Shown: positions 13,501-24,879 of the stretch, one piece after another | How positions within the stretch are numbered: position 1 is the first letter of the stretch | Layout of the letters: each line of letters starts with the position of its first letter | Origin: Amphiduros pacificus | Taxonomy: Eukaryota > Annelida > Polychaeta > Phyllodocida > Hesionidae | NCBI GenBank assembly: GCA_949316495.1 | Contig: OX439004.1 | Coordinates: 46,114,447 to 46,178,446, forward strand | DNA: 64,000 nt | Direction of reading: 5' to 3' | Notes under the pieces: generated by a model | Told to the model about the DNA's origin: nothing | The model's database searches: none | What the model saw: only the letters and a program-made list of their open reading frames with translations | Made by a program: the position numbers and the translations under genes

Positions 13501-14714
13501 CTGTAAAGTAATATTAAGAAACTAAGTATTCTTTTAAGATGATTTGATAACTTTCAATGATGGCAACAATAAAATGAAAACATTATTTCCCTTCACATTT
13601 AAGGGACCTGACTACAGATAACAACAATAAAAATGCAAGTCAGGGACCACAGACCCCATGGCTTATGTCAACAGTCCAAGAAGGAGAAATTGAGGTGCTG
13701 TTATGTTGAAGCTAAATTTTCAAATATTTAAAAAATCTTCTGAAAAACATTTTGCGTTTTCTGGAAAATTCAAGATGTCACAGTTCATTTCTCATGTTCG
13801 TATAAAATGTGGTGCATTGTGACTTTTAAGAAAAATTCAAACCGGTGAGGAGCACAGAAATTCTCACTGCTTGGTTTTTAACATTTGAGATCCACCAGGT
13901 GTCTCTTGTGGCTGATACAATGCATGCTGGGATAGGTTTGTAGACATGACATCAGATATGATGACTATAATTCTGTATGCTGTGAGGGGAATTAAGTAAT
14001 ATTTTGGCACCAAATACATGTACAGAGAAAAAAAAGACTGTTAACATAGTTTAGTGTTAATCAAATACTATGAGCCAGCATGACCTTGGCCTTCTCATGG
14101 TCTTTGATATTATCAAGTGAAACAAGTTGATTAAGATATTGCTATCTTGATTTGTTGTCAACTTATTGCTTGATCAATTTTTTTTATCTTGATTTGTTGT
14201 CAACTTATTGCTTGATCATTTTTTTTACAGATTGGACCATATGACATTTAAATGTAAGTCAAGGTCATCGACTAGCTCACCATATTGAGATATTACTGGG
14301 ACACATCTGTGGTGTATGTTTGGTAATGTTTTTATGAATTCTGGTCAACTTATCATGTTCACAAAATTTTCAGAGATCATATTACATGACCTTAAAATAA
14401 AGGTCAAGGTCTCCAACAAAACATCAATTAAGAAGCATCTGTACAGTGATTACTATGAGGCACTTGAAGTTATCTCATTTCATATTAATATTCAATACTT
14501 ATCACAACAATCATGTTTTTCTTCTTCAAATGCTTTCCTTCAACAATATATATATTATATATAATTGTAAATTTCATTTGATTTCATGTCAAGTGATTTA
14601 ATACATATTTCATAGTTTGGTTAATAATTTAGCATATTATCATGAAAAAATAACATCAAAACCACAAATAATACCATTACTGGTATCACAGTATACTCTT
14701 TGTGATTGGCTTAC
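13501..14714 (-). other. MED1 intron 12
   Basis: Intron between the exon ending at 14715 and the large last exon. It carries a direct duplication of 42 bp (14143-14226, each unit starting tatcttgatttgttg) and TGACCT/AGGTCA-rich sequence around 14080-14420, resembling the repeat tract at 22-25 kb. Confidence 0.8.
14143..14226 (+). repeat. Two-copy 42-bp tandem duplication
   Basis: Units beginning 'tatcttgatttgttgtcaac' lie at 14143 and 14185 and are nearly identical, ending in a T run. This suggests recent slippage or unequal exchange. Confidence 0.85.
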
Positions 14715-14817
14715 CTCTGTATAACTTTACAGGCATATTCATCTGAACAGATGATGGCATCCTCTGTTGTGCAGATCCGACATTTAACATTGGTAATGTC
14801 TGTCAGGTCAAACTCAG
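14715..14817 (-). CDS. MED1: MED1 exon 12
   Basis: It encodes about residues 469-503, reading AEFDLTDITNVKCRI then EDAIICSDEYACKVIQR. This matches human MED1 just before its PVTMRAI block (ICTDDFIAKVVQR). Acceptor tag on the minus strand is at 14818-14820 and donor GTAAGC starts at 14714. The last codon is split and completed by the next exon to give R, which fixes both boundaries. Confidence 0.95.
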
Positions 14818-14917
14818 CTACAAATACACAAGTTTCATTTTCTCCAAGAAATTGTTTAGCATGGACATAAATACAAATATTGCTAAAATATCTGATCTGT
14901 TTTAAAACATTGGCCAA

Positions 14918-15165
14918 TGGTCTAACAACTATGCTGATCAATATTTTTTTTGGTAATGTTTGTGAACATTTTCTGGGAAATGCTACATAAATGATCATTT
15001 AAATCCTTTCCAGGCGCAGACTTGAGCAGATGAAAATTTTGACCAAGCAAAATGCATGTTATAAATTGAATTTGGACCTTCACTTGTTATCTCAATTTTA
15101 ATTGACTAAGGTTTGTCATGTTATTCAAAATGGCAATCTCAAAAATCTGGCAGAATTGTTAATTT
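14918..15165 (+). repeat. GCTATGCTGATCA-family repeat, copy 2 (intron 11)
   Basis: Ordered blocks 'aactatgctgatcaatat', 'gctacataaatgatcattta', 'gaccaagcaaaatgcat' and 'catgttattcaaaatggcaa' match the other copies. It lies in MED1 intron 11, between exons 11 and 12. No coding capacity. Confidence 0.65.
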
Positions 15166-15344
15166 AGTAACCCGACTACGATACACATCAGACTATTTCC
15201 TATGTAGTGTGAGGTATACTGGCATATAGAGACAGAAGTTCAAGGCACCAACCATGGCGTATACACCCTTAGGCAGGGCCAGGAGTAAAACATTTTTTTT
15301 TACAAATCTTAACTACATATTTCTGAGAGCTTGAAAACTCATAC

Positions 15345-15446
15345 CTGATGCAATACATTCCTTAATTGGGTGCTCAAAAGTCACAGTGATATGTTGTAAT
15401 GACAATGGTGTCACTTCAAATGTCATTGGGCTGCACCCATTCACCC
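15345..15446 (-). CDS. MED1: MED1 exon 11
   Basis: It encodes about residues 435-469 (GVNGCSPMTFEVTPLSLQHI, then TVTFEHPIKECIAS), corresponding to the human segment with FQHPVNDSLVCV. The acceptor is the cag read from 15447-15449 and the donor is GTATGAG at 15344 and below. Phases join both neighbours: CAA G|GG upstream and G|CT downstream. Confidence 0.93.
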
Positions 15447-15721
15447 CTGTAAAACAATATATAATGACCATTTGTATCCAATTGTCTAATTATTTTGGTT
15501 CACAACAAACATGTTTGTCCTCTCACTACAAGTGTAAATTTCTATATTTTTAATTCAAATATGGTTACGGTTAGTGACATAATCATGCTGGGTATAATGG
15601 ATTTATGGCAAGAAGATTTATGATCTTACTGGCTGGCCTCAAGGCTCATAAAATACATTTTCTATTTTTCAACATGTTTCATATCCAAATGATTTTTTTT
15701 TTTTTTTCAGTGACAACTAAC

Positions 15722-15911
15722 CTTGCTTGGCTGAGTTTCGTACACAGCTGGCAATCAGTGTGTTGAAAAGGACCTGTTGTCGTAGATACTTGATGACAGA
15801 TGCAACTTTAGTGGGATGTGTGAAAGGTATCCGTGACACCATTACCCCCTGCAGGTCTCCGCTGCCGTTCACACAGTTGATAAAATAGTGATGTAGCTGA
15901 TCTGGTAAACG
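15722..15911 (-). CDS. MED1: MED1 exon 10
   Basis: It encodes about residues 372-435. Visible conserved blocks are RLPDQLHHYFINC, VMVSRIPFTHP and YLRQQVLFNTLIASCVR, which align with human LPGQQHCYFLN, LVSKITFQHP and LIRHQVAYNTLIGSCVK. This is the C-terminal part of the structured Med1 domain. Splice sites are acceptor cag at 15912-15914 and donor GTTAGT. Confidence 0.96.
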
Positions 15912-16124
15912 CTGTGAACAAACAAATATTCCTATGTTAGGAGCCTAAATATGACAAATATTTATTGCAAATCGTGAATGACAAGGTGTAACCCTCCAGA
16001 GGTTTACAGTATTGACATATTTATTTTTCACATTTTACAAAATATTATTTCTTTAAAAGATACATTTTACAATAGGACTTTATCCATAATATAATGAATG
16101 AGGATAGTATTATTTTGTGCATAC

Positions 16125-16471
16125 CACATGCAGACCCTTTCCACTGTGGAGCTGTGACACTTTGTTCTTGGTATTTTGTCTGAGTATGAGAGACATGATT
16201 GGCTGGGCCTTGCTGGTGTCCACAAATTCCACCCCAGTGACCATGTGAATCTCCTGTATGATGGATAGCGACAGTGGTAGAGGTTTATGTAAGCGTAACA
16301 TGAATGTGGCAGGGATGTTGCTGCTGTTGAGGTGGCTAAGCGAGGCAAAAGATGGCAAACTCTTGCCATCCTGAGACTTGAGAGTCATGAGTGGCATAGT
16401 CTGCAGTTTATGTGTCGATGAACTCTCAATGCCCACTGTTACACTGTGCCCTGCATCACGTTCTTGTACAG
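16125..16471 (-). CDS. MED1: MED1 exon 9
   Basis: The largest exon of the structured part, about residues 256-371. It reads VQERDAGHSVTVGIESSSTH, then LPSFASLSHLNSSNIPATFM, LRLHKPLPLSLSIIQEI and QPIMSLILRQ, matching human MED1 around WTPSFSSITSANSVDLPACF. The acceptor tag is at 16472-16474. The exon ends on a whole codon before donor GTATGC. Confidence 0.95.
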
Positions 16472-17277
16472 CTACAAGTAAAAAACAAAAAACAAAACAA
16501 GATTACTGTCATGTGGTTCATCCACTATCGGGAGGGTGAGAGGGTGTCATAGATATAATGTAACCTTACATAACTTGCAGCGGACAAATAAACATAGGAA
16601 AATAGCAGGAAAAGGGTAACAAACAAACACACACAGGACAGACAGAGTGATTTCTAAGAGGTACTGGAAGTTCCCTTCCCATTGTAAGAGGATTTGACCT
16701 TGACCTAATTCTGACCTGAATTCTTCGGGCATAATACACCTGGTAAGTTTGTAGCAATAAAGGAATTGTCATGCAAGTCATAAAACCTGAAAGCCATTTT
16801 GACCTTGACCGAATTGCAGAGGAAAAATTAGATGCAGTCTGCAAGGTATTCAAATGAAAGACTCTTTTTTGACGTCGCACGAAAAATATATAATTTTTTT
16901 TCTCAAAGACAGTTCATCTGTAAAATTTGGTATAATCCAGGTATCATCGGGCAACATAGCACATTTCTTTTGATGCTAATCAAGTTTGTAAATAATTCTG
17001 ACCTTGACATAATTCCAGAATTAAAATAAGTTGTGGAAAAGTCAACATCAAAACTTTCCAAGATTTAGCATGAAACATGAATGTATAATGTTTAGCATGG
17101 TTAGCAGGAGGGAACATATCATCCTTAACAAATTTGATAAAAAAATATTCATATAGGTAATATATAGCTTTTAATTTGTACGAGTCCTGTGAACCACAAT
17201 ACAGCTCTATTGGTTGGATTTCAATTTCTGCTGCCACATGTTTCTGGAAAACTTTATCATGATGCTATATGTCTTAC

Positions 17278-17364
17278 CTGCTACTGTCATGGGAAGCGAT
17301 GACTTTGTTTTCACATCCAACAGATCATATGGATGCACAAAATATGTCAATTTCATTGGCTGAC
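17278..17364 (-). CDS. MED1: MED1 exon 8
   Basis: About residues 227-256, reading QPMKLTYFVHPYDLLDVKTK then SSLPMTVA. The human equivalent is LMNLKYYVSPSDLLDDKTA, one of the best conserved parts of the family. Acceptor tag at 17365-17367, donor GTAAG. Confidence 0.96.
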
Positions 17365-17457
17365 CTAGAACATGATCAAAATGGAAACGTACAATAGGAA
17401 TTTGTTACAACAGCATTTGGAAATTTTCAAGGAATAAGTAAGGACAGCAGGACTTAC

Positions 17458-17525
17458 CACCTGACCGCGATTGTAAAATTCCAAGCGGAGATTTGTGGAA
17501 ATAGTTGGCCGTAGTACTGATTGAA
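17458..17525 (-). CDS. MED1: MED1 exon 7
   Basis: About residues 204-227, reading SISTTANYFHKSPLGILQSR and SGG across the splice (human VGYLTPRSGG). Acceptor cag at 17526-17528, donor GTAAG. Too short to be found by frame length alone; located by phase and homology. Confidence 0.93.
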
Positions 17526-17844
17526 CTGAAAAAAACAACAACACCTTTTACATTAGAGACAGCTTTTATATACACAATCAAGTCTGTGATCAATAAATTT
17601 ACAGCTTTTTCCACAATTGTTCATTAATATAAGATATTCATGAAACTGATGAAATGGTCAGGCCACAAAACCAGTAGCCAGGCTGGTCCCCTGCCATTGG
17701 AATGCATTTAATTGATAACCAATGGAGCCAATGAACGAATAAAAGGAAAACTATTTTACAATTTATACTTTAAAAAATATTTCTAAGTAAAATCTGAGAA
17801 TATTGATGCATAAAGTGGTAAATGTGGTCATAGTTGCTACTTAC

Positions 17845-17919
17845 CTCTGTAATTGTCCCAATTTTGCTAGATCATCCTCGAGAGCTTGAAGGGCATGAAA
17901 GGCTTTCGTTCTTTGTTTT
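17845..17919 (-). CDS. MED1: MED1 exon 6
   Basis: About residues 179-204, reading KQRTKAFHALQALEDDLAKL then GQLQ. The human match is KLKTKMYLALQSLEQDLSKM. Acceptor cag at 17920-17922, donor GTAAG. Confidence 0.94.
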
Positions 17920-18924
17920 CTGTAACAAATTTAGGCAGATAATAAGCAAAACACAATGAGGAATAAGTGCTAACCCCTTAAACAGAGAACTGGGGCAACC
18001 AAAATGCATTTTGAAAGGTAATTTAGTTACAAATATGTGAAACTTTCTCATGAATTTGGGGTCCATACTTGGACTATATTCAAGATTTTTACACAACTCC
18101 CTAAACCTGGATTTCCTAAGGTATTCATATTTGCGTCAGGCACTGGCCCCACCTATCAGTAAGACAAGCTTTTTAATCAGAGGGATCTGGATGTTACCGA
18201 TTATGACAGTCAGGGCAGTGTCTATTGTGTTCCCATCATCTCCTCACTCGACCCAGACCTTCTGCATGGCTCTTATCAGCATGTATCATGCATATGAATA
18301 TCAATGATGAGTAGAGAGTGTTAAAATACTTAACCTGCTCTAACATTTTCAGTTATAGATTTTAAATTATAAATCTATTGTAACAAAGCAACTGATAAGC
18401 CTGGATGTGGTAGAAATGAACATAAAGTGTTCAGCCTTAATGATGGTAGAGACTGATATGATAAAGTTGTCCTGTACTGAAGACAACGCTTTATCTCACC
18501 TAAAAAATCGCCCAGTCACTAAATGACCCTATTACCAGTTATTTTGATGTCCACCAGTATTGTTTATATTATATAATTATTAATGATATCAATTTATTCT
18601 TCAGTTCGGTGGTCAATCACACATCTCTATCATTTCTTCCGAGAAAATGGTCTGTGTGATGATGAAGACACATTGTGATTTCCACTATTTAGACATTTCT
18701 TGTAACTGTGTTAACTGCTCTCTGATAAGTTGAAACAATAGCATTTGTCTCCCACCCTTGTCTTGGCTGCCGTCATTGGTTCCAGTGCTTGACATAAAGA
18801 TATAAATGTTGGTTGTCCAGTTGGGCCAACTGAGAAGGGCCCCCTTCTCACTTGTGGGGCTGACCTAGTCTGGGGATTGTCAAGCAACTGGCTACTCGTT
18901 ATAAATTATTTTCGAGTTACAGCC

Positions 18925-19696
18925 AATTGTGCCTTGGGATGGGCCCCGTTAAATAATTTCGCAGGACGATACCTATACAGATAATTTATAAATGATACCA
19001 ATACTTGCACGATACTGATACCGATACCTGACAATAGGGCTGCCATACTGTCCCATTGAAAACAACACACCTGAACTTCAAAAACAAAATTGAAAGTGCA
19101 AAAAAAAAAACCTTTTTGAACTCAATAAAGAATGTATACCGTATTATCCCTAATAGTCCTGTCTGAATCCTATCTGCAGACCAGGCCTTGGTGACTGGGG
19201 TAGTGGAGCTGCAGACTTACAATCCACAGGGGCTTGCTATCTCAGTAATTAATATACAAACAGTACTCACAACTTCACTTGCAATATGCATTCAAACATA
19301 TCAAAGAAAACACACACCCCTTGTAAAATTTGCCACAAACACTTGAATATTTCTCAATTTCACATGATGCTACACTGTAAACAACTCCTCATATTTGCAT
19401 CAATGTGTAAGATCTGACACCTGAATGCTGGGTGAGGGTCACATGTGGGTCACAGTATGGTGCCCAGTAGCACACCCCAGCCTCTTGTAACTCAATTAGT
19501 TAATTACCCTATAGGCATGTGGTCAAGTGGGGGAACTTCAGGGCTCAACACTGATTATAATAGATAATATTGTAAGTTAGTACAGTACTGATTCCAAGAA
19601 TCGGTTCAAGTAGATAGAACCGGGACGGTTCAAAAACATTAGAAACCGACTGGTTCCCGGGACTCTTCAGTTCCGGGGCCCATCCCTAATTGTGCC
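18925..19696. mobile_element. hAT-like non-autonomous element with target duplication, host of a second insertion
   Basis: A 9-bp direct repeat, aattgtgcc, stands at 18925-18933 and 19688-19696. Directly inside are inverted ends: 'ttgggatgggccccg' on the left and 'cggggcccatccct' on the right. The inner left arm has 'gatactgataccgatacctg' and the inner right arm 'aaaccgactggttcccggga'. Short GGGATGGGC ends with an 8-9 bp target duplication are typical of hAT elements, but the family call is inference. Another MITE (about 19138-19565) sits inside, so the host element is the older of the two. Lies in MED1 intron 5. Confidence 0.75.
19138..19565 (+). mobile_element. TIR-2 family MITE nested in the hAT-like element
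   Basis: It starts 'accgtattatccctaatag' and continues through 'ggccttggtgactggggtag', 'gtgtaagatctgacacctga' and 'ggtgcccagtagcacacccc'. The same ordered blocks are at 37158-37556 (reversed) and 53480-54117. The other copies have the end sequence TATTATCCCTAAT inverted at both ends. The right end of this copy is not clear. Confidence 0.7.
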
Positions 19697-20356
19697 CTGA
19701 TTGGTCGGGCATGTCACTTGACTGTGTTAGGCATACTTGAAGGCATGTTATGGGCATGATAAGAGCCATAATGTAGACAAGTGGTGGGACAGTAGACAGC
19801 TAAATTGCGACACCTTTGCTTAGAAAAATAGGCACTGGCCTAACTGTCCAAGCAGTGACACATTCCAAAAAGTAAAACATAGGCATCAGAGATGCATCAA
19901 CCCTCAGCCCTGGTAACTTATTGCACAACATTCGCTCCACACAATATTTGTGAAAAAAACGTCACTGCACCAAGGCAAATTAATGCAGGGGTAAAAAACC
20001 CCATAAAATCTACTTCCTTTGATAGCTTATGTGTGTCAAGTATCATGAAACTGTCATAATTTACTCTAGAATTATTGAGATGATGGGCTGGTGACCTTGA
20101 AAAGCAGGTTAAGGTCACCGTCCATCCAACTCGTCTAGAGTCTTCACCAGACGCTTATGTGTGTCAAATCTCATAAAGCTGCCATCATTTGTTCTTGAGT
20201 TATTGCGATTCTTGGACAACTACAACATCTTGTCTAATAATAATTAAGAACTCCAACCAGTAGTTTCAAAGGAGAAGATCAAAGCTGACTCTAAACATCT
20301 AGTAAACTAGATCACAGAGTGCTGAACTGCAAAAAAGTCTTATGATTTTCACTTAC

Positions 20357-20428
20357 TTGTCGCCATTAATTTGATAAATACTTGATAAGCCCTCAAGATG
20401 CATTTGAAATTCTTTGATATCACCTTTC
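20357..20428 (-). CDS. MED1: MED1 exon 5
   Basis: About residues 155-179, reading KGDIKEFQMHLEGLSSIYQI and NGDK. Human: FDEFSKHLKGLVNLYNLPGD. Acceptor cag at 20429-20431, donor GTAAGT. Confidence 0.93.
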
Positions 20429-20871
20429 CTGAAAATGTAAAATTTAATCAACGCATTATTATGAAAGTCAAAATAATTTTTGTCAGTCATCCCAAAAAGG
20501 GTAGTTATTAAATGCCAAAAGAAATGGACATAATGTATAAAGCTTTTCCAACACTGAAAAAGTTGAACAGCAAACAGACATGTAACAGTAAGGTTAAAAT
20601 TAACGACAACCTCCTCAGTTTGTGGTCTTGAAGCTACATATTACACGATTTATCATAAATCTGGATGTTTAAGATTCATAACCAATTATGAGCAAAATCT
20701 CAATAATTATTTACACATCTTAATATTCACAATAGGTCAGCAATATTATTCAACTGGGATGACTTGATTCGTGATTAAAGCATTATCTATTTTTATTTTT
20801 CTTTAATTATTGAGAGAGGTCCTATGTATGTAAAAAATAAGTGAGAAGTCGGGCTGATGAGCTATACTCAC

Positions 20872-21085
20872 TCCAGAACTTGTGCGAGGTCCTTACAACT
20901 CTGGGGCTCACCATTGTGGGCCACCTGCACATCCCTCACAGACCCGGAGCTGTCCAGTTGGATCTCCACATAAAATGTCTCTGAACTGAGGAACACGTTT
21001 GTACCCGATGATCCAACATGAAACTTCAGTGACACCTGGCGAGAGAGCATCTCCAGACGTTCCAACATCAGAGATAAACTCATGA
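20872..21085 (-). CDS. MED1: MED1 exon 4
   Basis: About residues 84-155. It reads MSLSLMLERLEMLSRQVSL, then SSGTNVFLSSETFYVEIQLD and VQVAHNGEPQSCKDLAQVLE. The human equivalent includes MTDRLESIARQNGL, TECYITSDMFYVEVQLD and VKVAHHGENPVSCPELVQ. Acceptor tag at 21086-21088, donor GTGAGT. Confidence 0.96.
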
Positions 21086-21366
21086 CTACAAAGTGTGTAA
21101 CAATGAAAAAATAAGTATATACACAGCTTCATTAACATTTCCTCAGACTGCAAACATCAACCCTTGACAGATGAATCTAGGAATTAACAAGAAAAGGAAA
21201 TGTTTTGGGAGAATCCTGATTAATTGCACTTTAATAAACACATTACAGACATGGTTTATCTGTCACTTGTTTGAAGCAAGAATTTAGACCATTCTAATAA
21301 TATTATAATCCTGATTTGCCCCATAACTCTAATTCAACACTAACATTTTGATAACAAATATCTCAC

Positions 21367-21448
21367 CTCTGAAGGCTGCTTGTAAGGTCTCAAGGTGTTT
21401 CTGTAGTAGTGTTTTCTCAAACATTTCTGTGGGATGGCGTTTGTCTTG
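21367..21448 (-). CDS. MED1: MED1 exon 3
   Basis: About residues 57-84, reading QDKRHPTEMFEKTLLQKHLE and TLQAAFR (human HLVSCLETLQKALKV). Acceptor cag at 21449-21451, donor GTGAG. The split codon AGA G|TC joins it to exon 4. Confidence 0.92.
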
Positions 21449-21635
21449 CTGAAATTCAAAATAAAGGAAACCATTGAATATCATACAACAAACAACAAAT
21501 TAGTCTTGTGACCCAGCTAGGAATAGGAATGACATTCAATAAAACCCCAAACAATCAATGCTGAATAATTTGTAGTTTAGAAATCTGTAATTTTATACCG
21601 ATATATCTTGATTAATTTGAAATAATTAAACATAG

Positions 21636-21880
21636 GCCAATGGCTTTAGAGCTATGCTGATCATTGCTTTTTTGTAATGCTTGTGAATATTTCTTGGAAC
21701 TTGCTTCATAAATGATCATTTAAATGATCATTTAATTCCACAGCAGACTTGATAATTTTGACCAATCAAAATACATCTTTCATATCGAATTTGGTCCCAA
21801 CTTGTTATCTTGATTCTCATCGGATAATATATGTCAAAATGATAGCCTCCCTGACAGTTCAGTGTTCGTTATCACATTTT
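21636..21880 (+). repeat. GCTATGCTGATCA-family repeat, copy 3
   Basis: It contains 'ggccaatggctttagagcta', 'tgctgatcattgct', 'gcttcataaatgatcattta' (with the next 14 bases duplicated) and 'gtcaaaatgatagcctccct'. It aligns in order with copies at 255 and 14918. Confidence 0.65.
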
Positions 21881-23059
21881 TAAAATCATAACAAAATCAA
21901 AAGGATTCCCATGAATTGGAGCCCCATGAAATTCACTTTTAAACAGAGATGAAGCAATAAATTTGCACTAGTTTAACTAGTTTACTTTGACCTCCTCAAA
22001 GCACAACAAGATTTATATGTGTATGTCTGTGTGCTTGACCTTGCATGCATTAAATACTGTGCTGACTCCAGTTTAATGCCACTCACTAACTTTCTAGTTT
22101 ACCTTGCAGTCACTAATTTTTTTACATAATATTAAGATTTAATTTTCTCTGATTGGTAAAAAAAAAATCAGATATTCAATATTTTGGAAGTTGTGATCTG
22201 TATGGCCTTTAAGTATACTTTAGGTCAATATGACCTTGTTACATAAATTATTCTTGAAATTGTGAACAAATTGTGGTGCAAATGAATGCAATTCTTGTTT
22301 TGCAAAATATCACAAATAGCTGAATTTGAAAATAGGCTCCTGGGTCCTTGAAAATAACTCCAGGTCACCCCATGTTGAGCTTGTTTTGAGCAAAATAAAA
22401 CTGATATTGCACAACTACACATTGTGGTTGTCATGCATGCCCGATATTTATTATCTTAGTTCATCATTCATAAGATCTTCTCCGTTAGGTGTTAGTAGGC
22501 AATGTGTTGTATTTTCAGGGGACTAATTCTATCACAACACTTAGGCCAATTGAGACATCATTGAGATTTGAAGTAATCTGAATCTTCACCTCTATATCTA
22601 TCCCTGTATAAATTGTGAAACAGTTATTGCCGATAGTTTTGGAGAAGAAGATTTTTAAACATTGTTTTGATGTATAACAGATATGAAGTACTTTTTATGC
22701 ACTTTTAATGATTGAAATGTTGCATGTAACCAAATTTTGAATTCACGGTCAATGGGTCAAGGTTAAAGGTCATATGACTAAGAAAGTATGACGAGGCACA
22801 GCTATGACCTAAGACATTTCTGTATTCCAAGTTTAATTTCCTCTTATAAGTGGTTACTGAGATATGTTTCGTGCATAATTTATGACCTAAAGGTCTCTGC
22901 ACTAAGGTCAATGGTGACATCACTTGATTTGAAGGAATCTGAATCTTCACGTCTTTAACTACCTCTGTATAAAATGTCAAAGATACATTACTGATAGTTT
23001 TGGAGAAAAATATTTTTTAAGAAAATGTTGACAGATGGACGGACAGACATTTTTCCAAC

Positions 23060-23102
23060 CCTTACAGCTCTGCGACTTCAAAGAAGTCAGCAGAGCTAAA
23101 AA
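23060..23102. repeat. Hairpin terminus of a molluscan-type MITE
   Basis: The stretch 'acagctctgcgacttcaaag' is followed by 'aagtcagcagagctaaaa', which folds back as an imperfect hairpin of about 15 bp. A 'gacagatggacggacagaca' block precedes it. Hairpin ends of this kind with a GACGGACAGAC lead-in are common in molluscan repeats as I know them. Confidence 0.6.
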
Positions 23103-24580
23103 GCCAAAATGAACAATGACCAAAAAAACAAGTCTTTCTCATTTTTTACTATATTCTTAACACAAATCATTGGTTGCTTTGGTTACTGAAAGAGAGGTAG
23201 ATATATGATTTATTCAAAATGTGGTGTATCCTCAAGACACCTGTCAAGATATAAAATTTGAATGAGCTGTGTGAATTTCCCAATGTTATTACATAAATGG
23301 TCTTTTTTTTATGTGGAAAATTGTGATTGGTTTGCATGGCAACAATTGTAGCTCAGCAGCAATACCACAATTTTCTTATATACTGCCCACATTCTCAAAG
23401 CCATGTGACTAACCATTGCAACAATATGACATCAAAAGCTAGTTGTTATACTTTGGGTAACACCATAATCTAAAATAAAGGGTTTTTGTCAATCTGGCAC
23501 CCTGATCATACCTCAATGTTCATCAAAATGGTTGCTTCCTTTCTAGAAGCAAATCACTTAAATATAATGTTTTTGACAATGGTAAATCATAATTGTGAGG
23601 ATGACAAAGGTGCATATCAGTGTAACATCCAGAAAATACAATAACAATGACAAATTTGTACCATTTGTGTAGCAATACACCCATGTTCTTCCTTCAATAT
23701 TAAGCAATGTTTAAATCCGTCAGGCATAGACATTAATGCTTGGTGGCAATGGCCTACTGGATTAGTTACTCAAAATTTCACGAGCCAGAAATTAAATTGG
23801 TGGCCCAAAGTTCAATATCATAAAGGAAGCGTTGACTTGCTGTGAATTATTTTTGACATACATCACAGCCAAGATTAAATTGATTCTTTGTCTTATCATA
23901 CAATTTTCCCTAATCATTTTTCAACATTCTCCTGGTTTTGATAAAAAAAATAATTGATCGCTTGTGAGTGGCACAAAATTGAAGTCGGCACAGTATTTAA
24001 TACATGCAAGGTCATGCAATATTCAACTCACAACTTTATATCAATCTCTGTTGTGCTATAAGGAGGTCAAAGTAACCTAGTTACATAAGTTATTACCCGA
24101 ATTATAAACATATTGTACATGACATATGTAGTGGCAATACATGAAATTTTGTGTCATGTGAAACATGGTATTGTGTGATCTTGGAAATTCACTCCAGTGA
24201 CCTTGAAAATAACACCATATGTCAAAATCCTATTTAACATTGAAGTGACTCACTGTGACCTTGTTCAACCAAATTTATCAAGACACATCGATATTGCTTT
24301 ATTCTTAATCAAGAGAGCACATTTAAATAAAGGTAACAATATTGCTGGTCTTGACCTTGACCTTGACCCAAAGTCAACAAAACTTCATCTGAGCAAATGA
24401 TCTTATAGAAAGTTTACATATCCATAATATCAAGTTCTAGATCAGCTTCTGCATATTTTGGAAGTTGTGACCTAATTGGCATATAAATAGGTCAATGCGA
24501 CCTAGCTACATAAATTATTCACAAAAACATGAACAAACATATTGTGTAAGATAAATGTGGTGGCAATAAATCTTGTTTTG

Positions 24581-24879
24581 CCAAATATCTACCCAGCTTT
24601 ACTAGGCCTCTTCAATATAGGCCTAGCACCGACGCGACCAAATGTCGTACTATTTGGGCGCTCATGAATATTAATTAGCTAGAGATTCGAGTTGCGTCAT
24701 CGTATCGTGCACGTACTGTCCTACTGAAAGACTGTAATTACGTCATTGCACCGTGCATGTGCGGTTGGATACATTCAAGGGCCGGGGCTTATGGAACAGA
24801 CCTATTTGAACATATCTGATCGCATAATCGGAGAGGGTGTTATCTACTGAACCCGATGCAAAGGAGAGTACCAAATATC
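24581..24879. mobile_element. 281-bp MITE inserted in a TGACCT-family unit, with 9-bp target duplication
   Basis: The 9-mer ccaaatatc flanks the insert at 24581-24589 and 24871-24879. The insert (24590-24870) starts 'tacccagctttac' and ends 'gcaaaggagagta', imperfect inverted ends matching at 9 of 13 positions. The surrounding repeat unit resumes across the insert, as seen by comparison with the uninterrupted unit at 25150-25250 (gcaaaatattacaaatag). The insert is GC-richer than its host. A 9-bp duplication fits Mutator-like elements or, with one chance base, hAT. Confidence 0.8.

Larger units (their letters stand above)
17920..20356 (-). other. MED1 intron 5
   Basis: About 2.4 kb with no coding signal on either strand. 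Its middle is occupied by the nested elements at 18925-19696. The rest is unique-looking AT-rich sequence with an AGGTCA-containing stretch near 20085-20120. Confidence 0.75.

Noticed and set aside
16067-16369. The second open frame overlapping MED1 exon 9
   Set aside because: Only the frame beginning VQERDAGH joins both neighbouring exons in phase and matches MED1.
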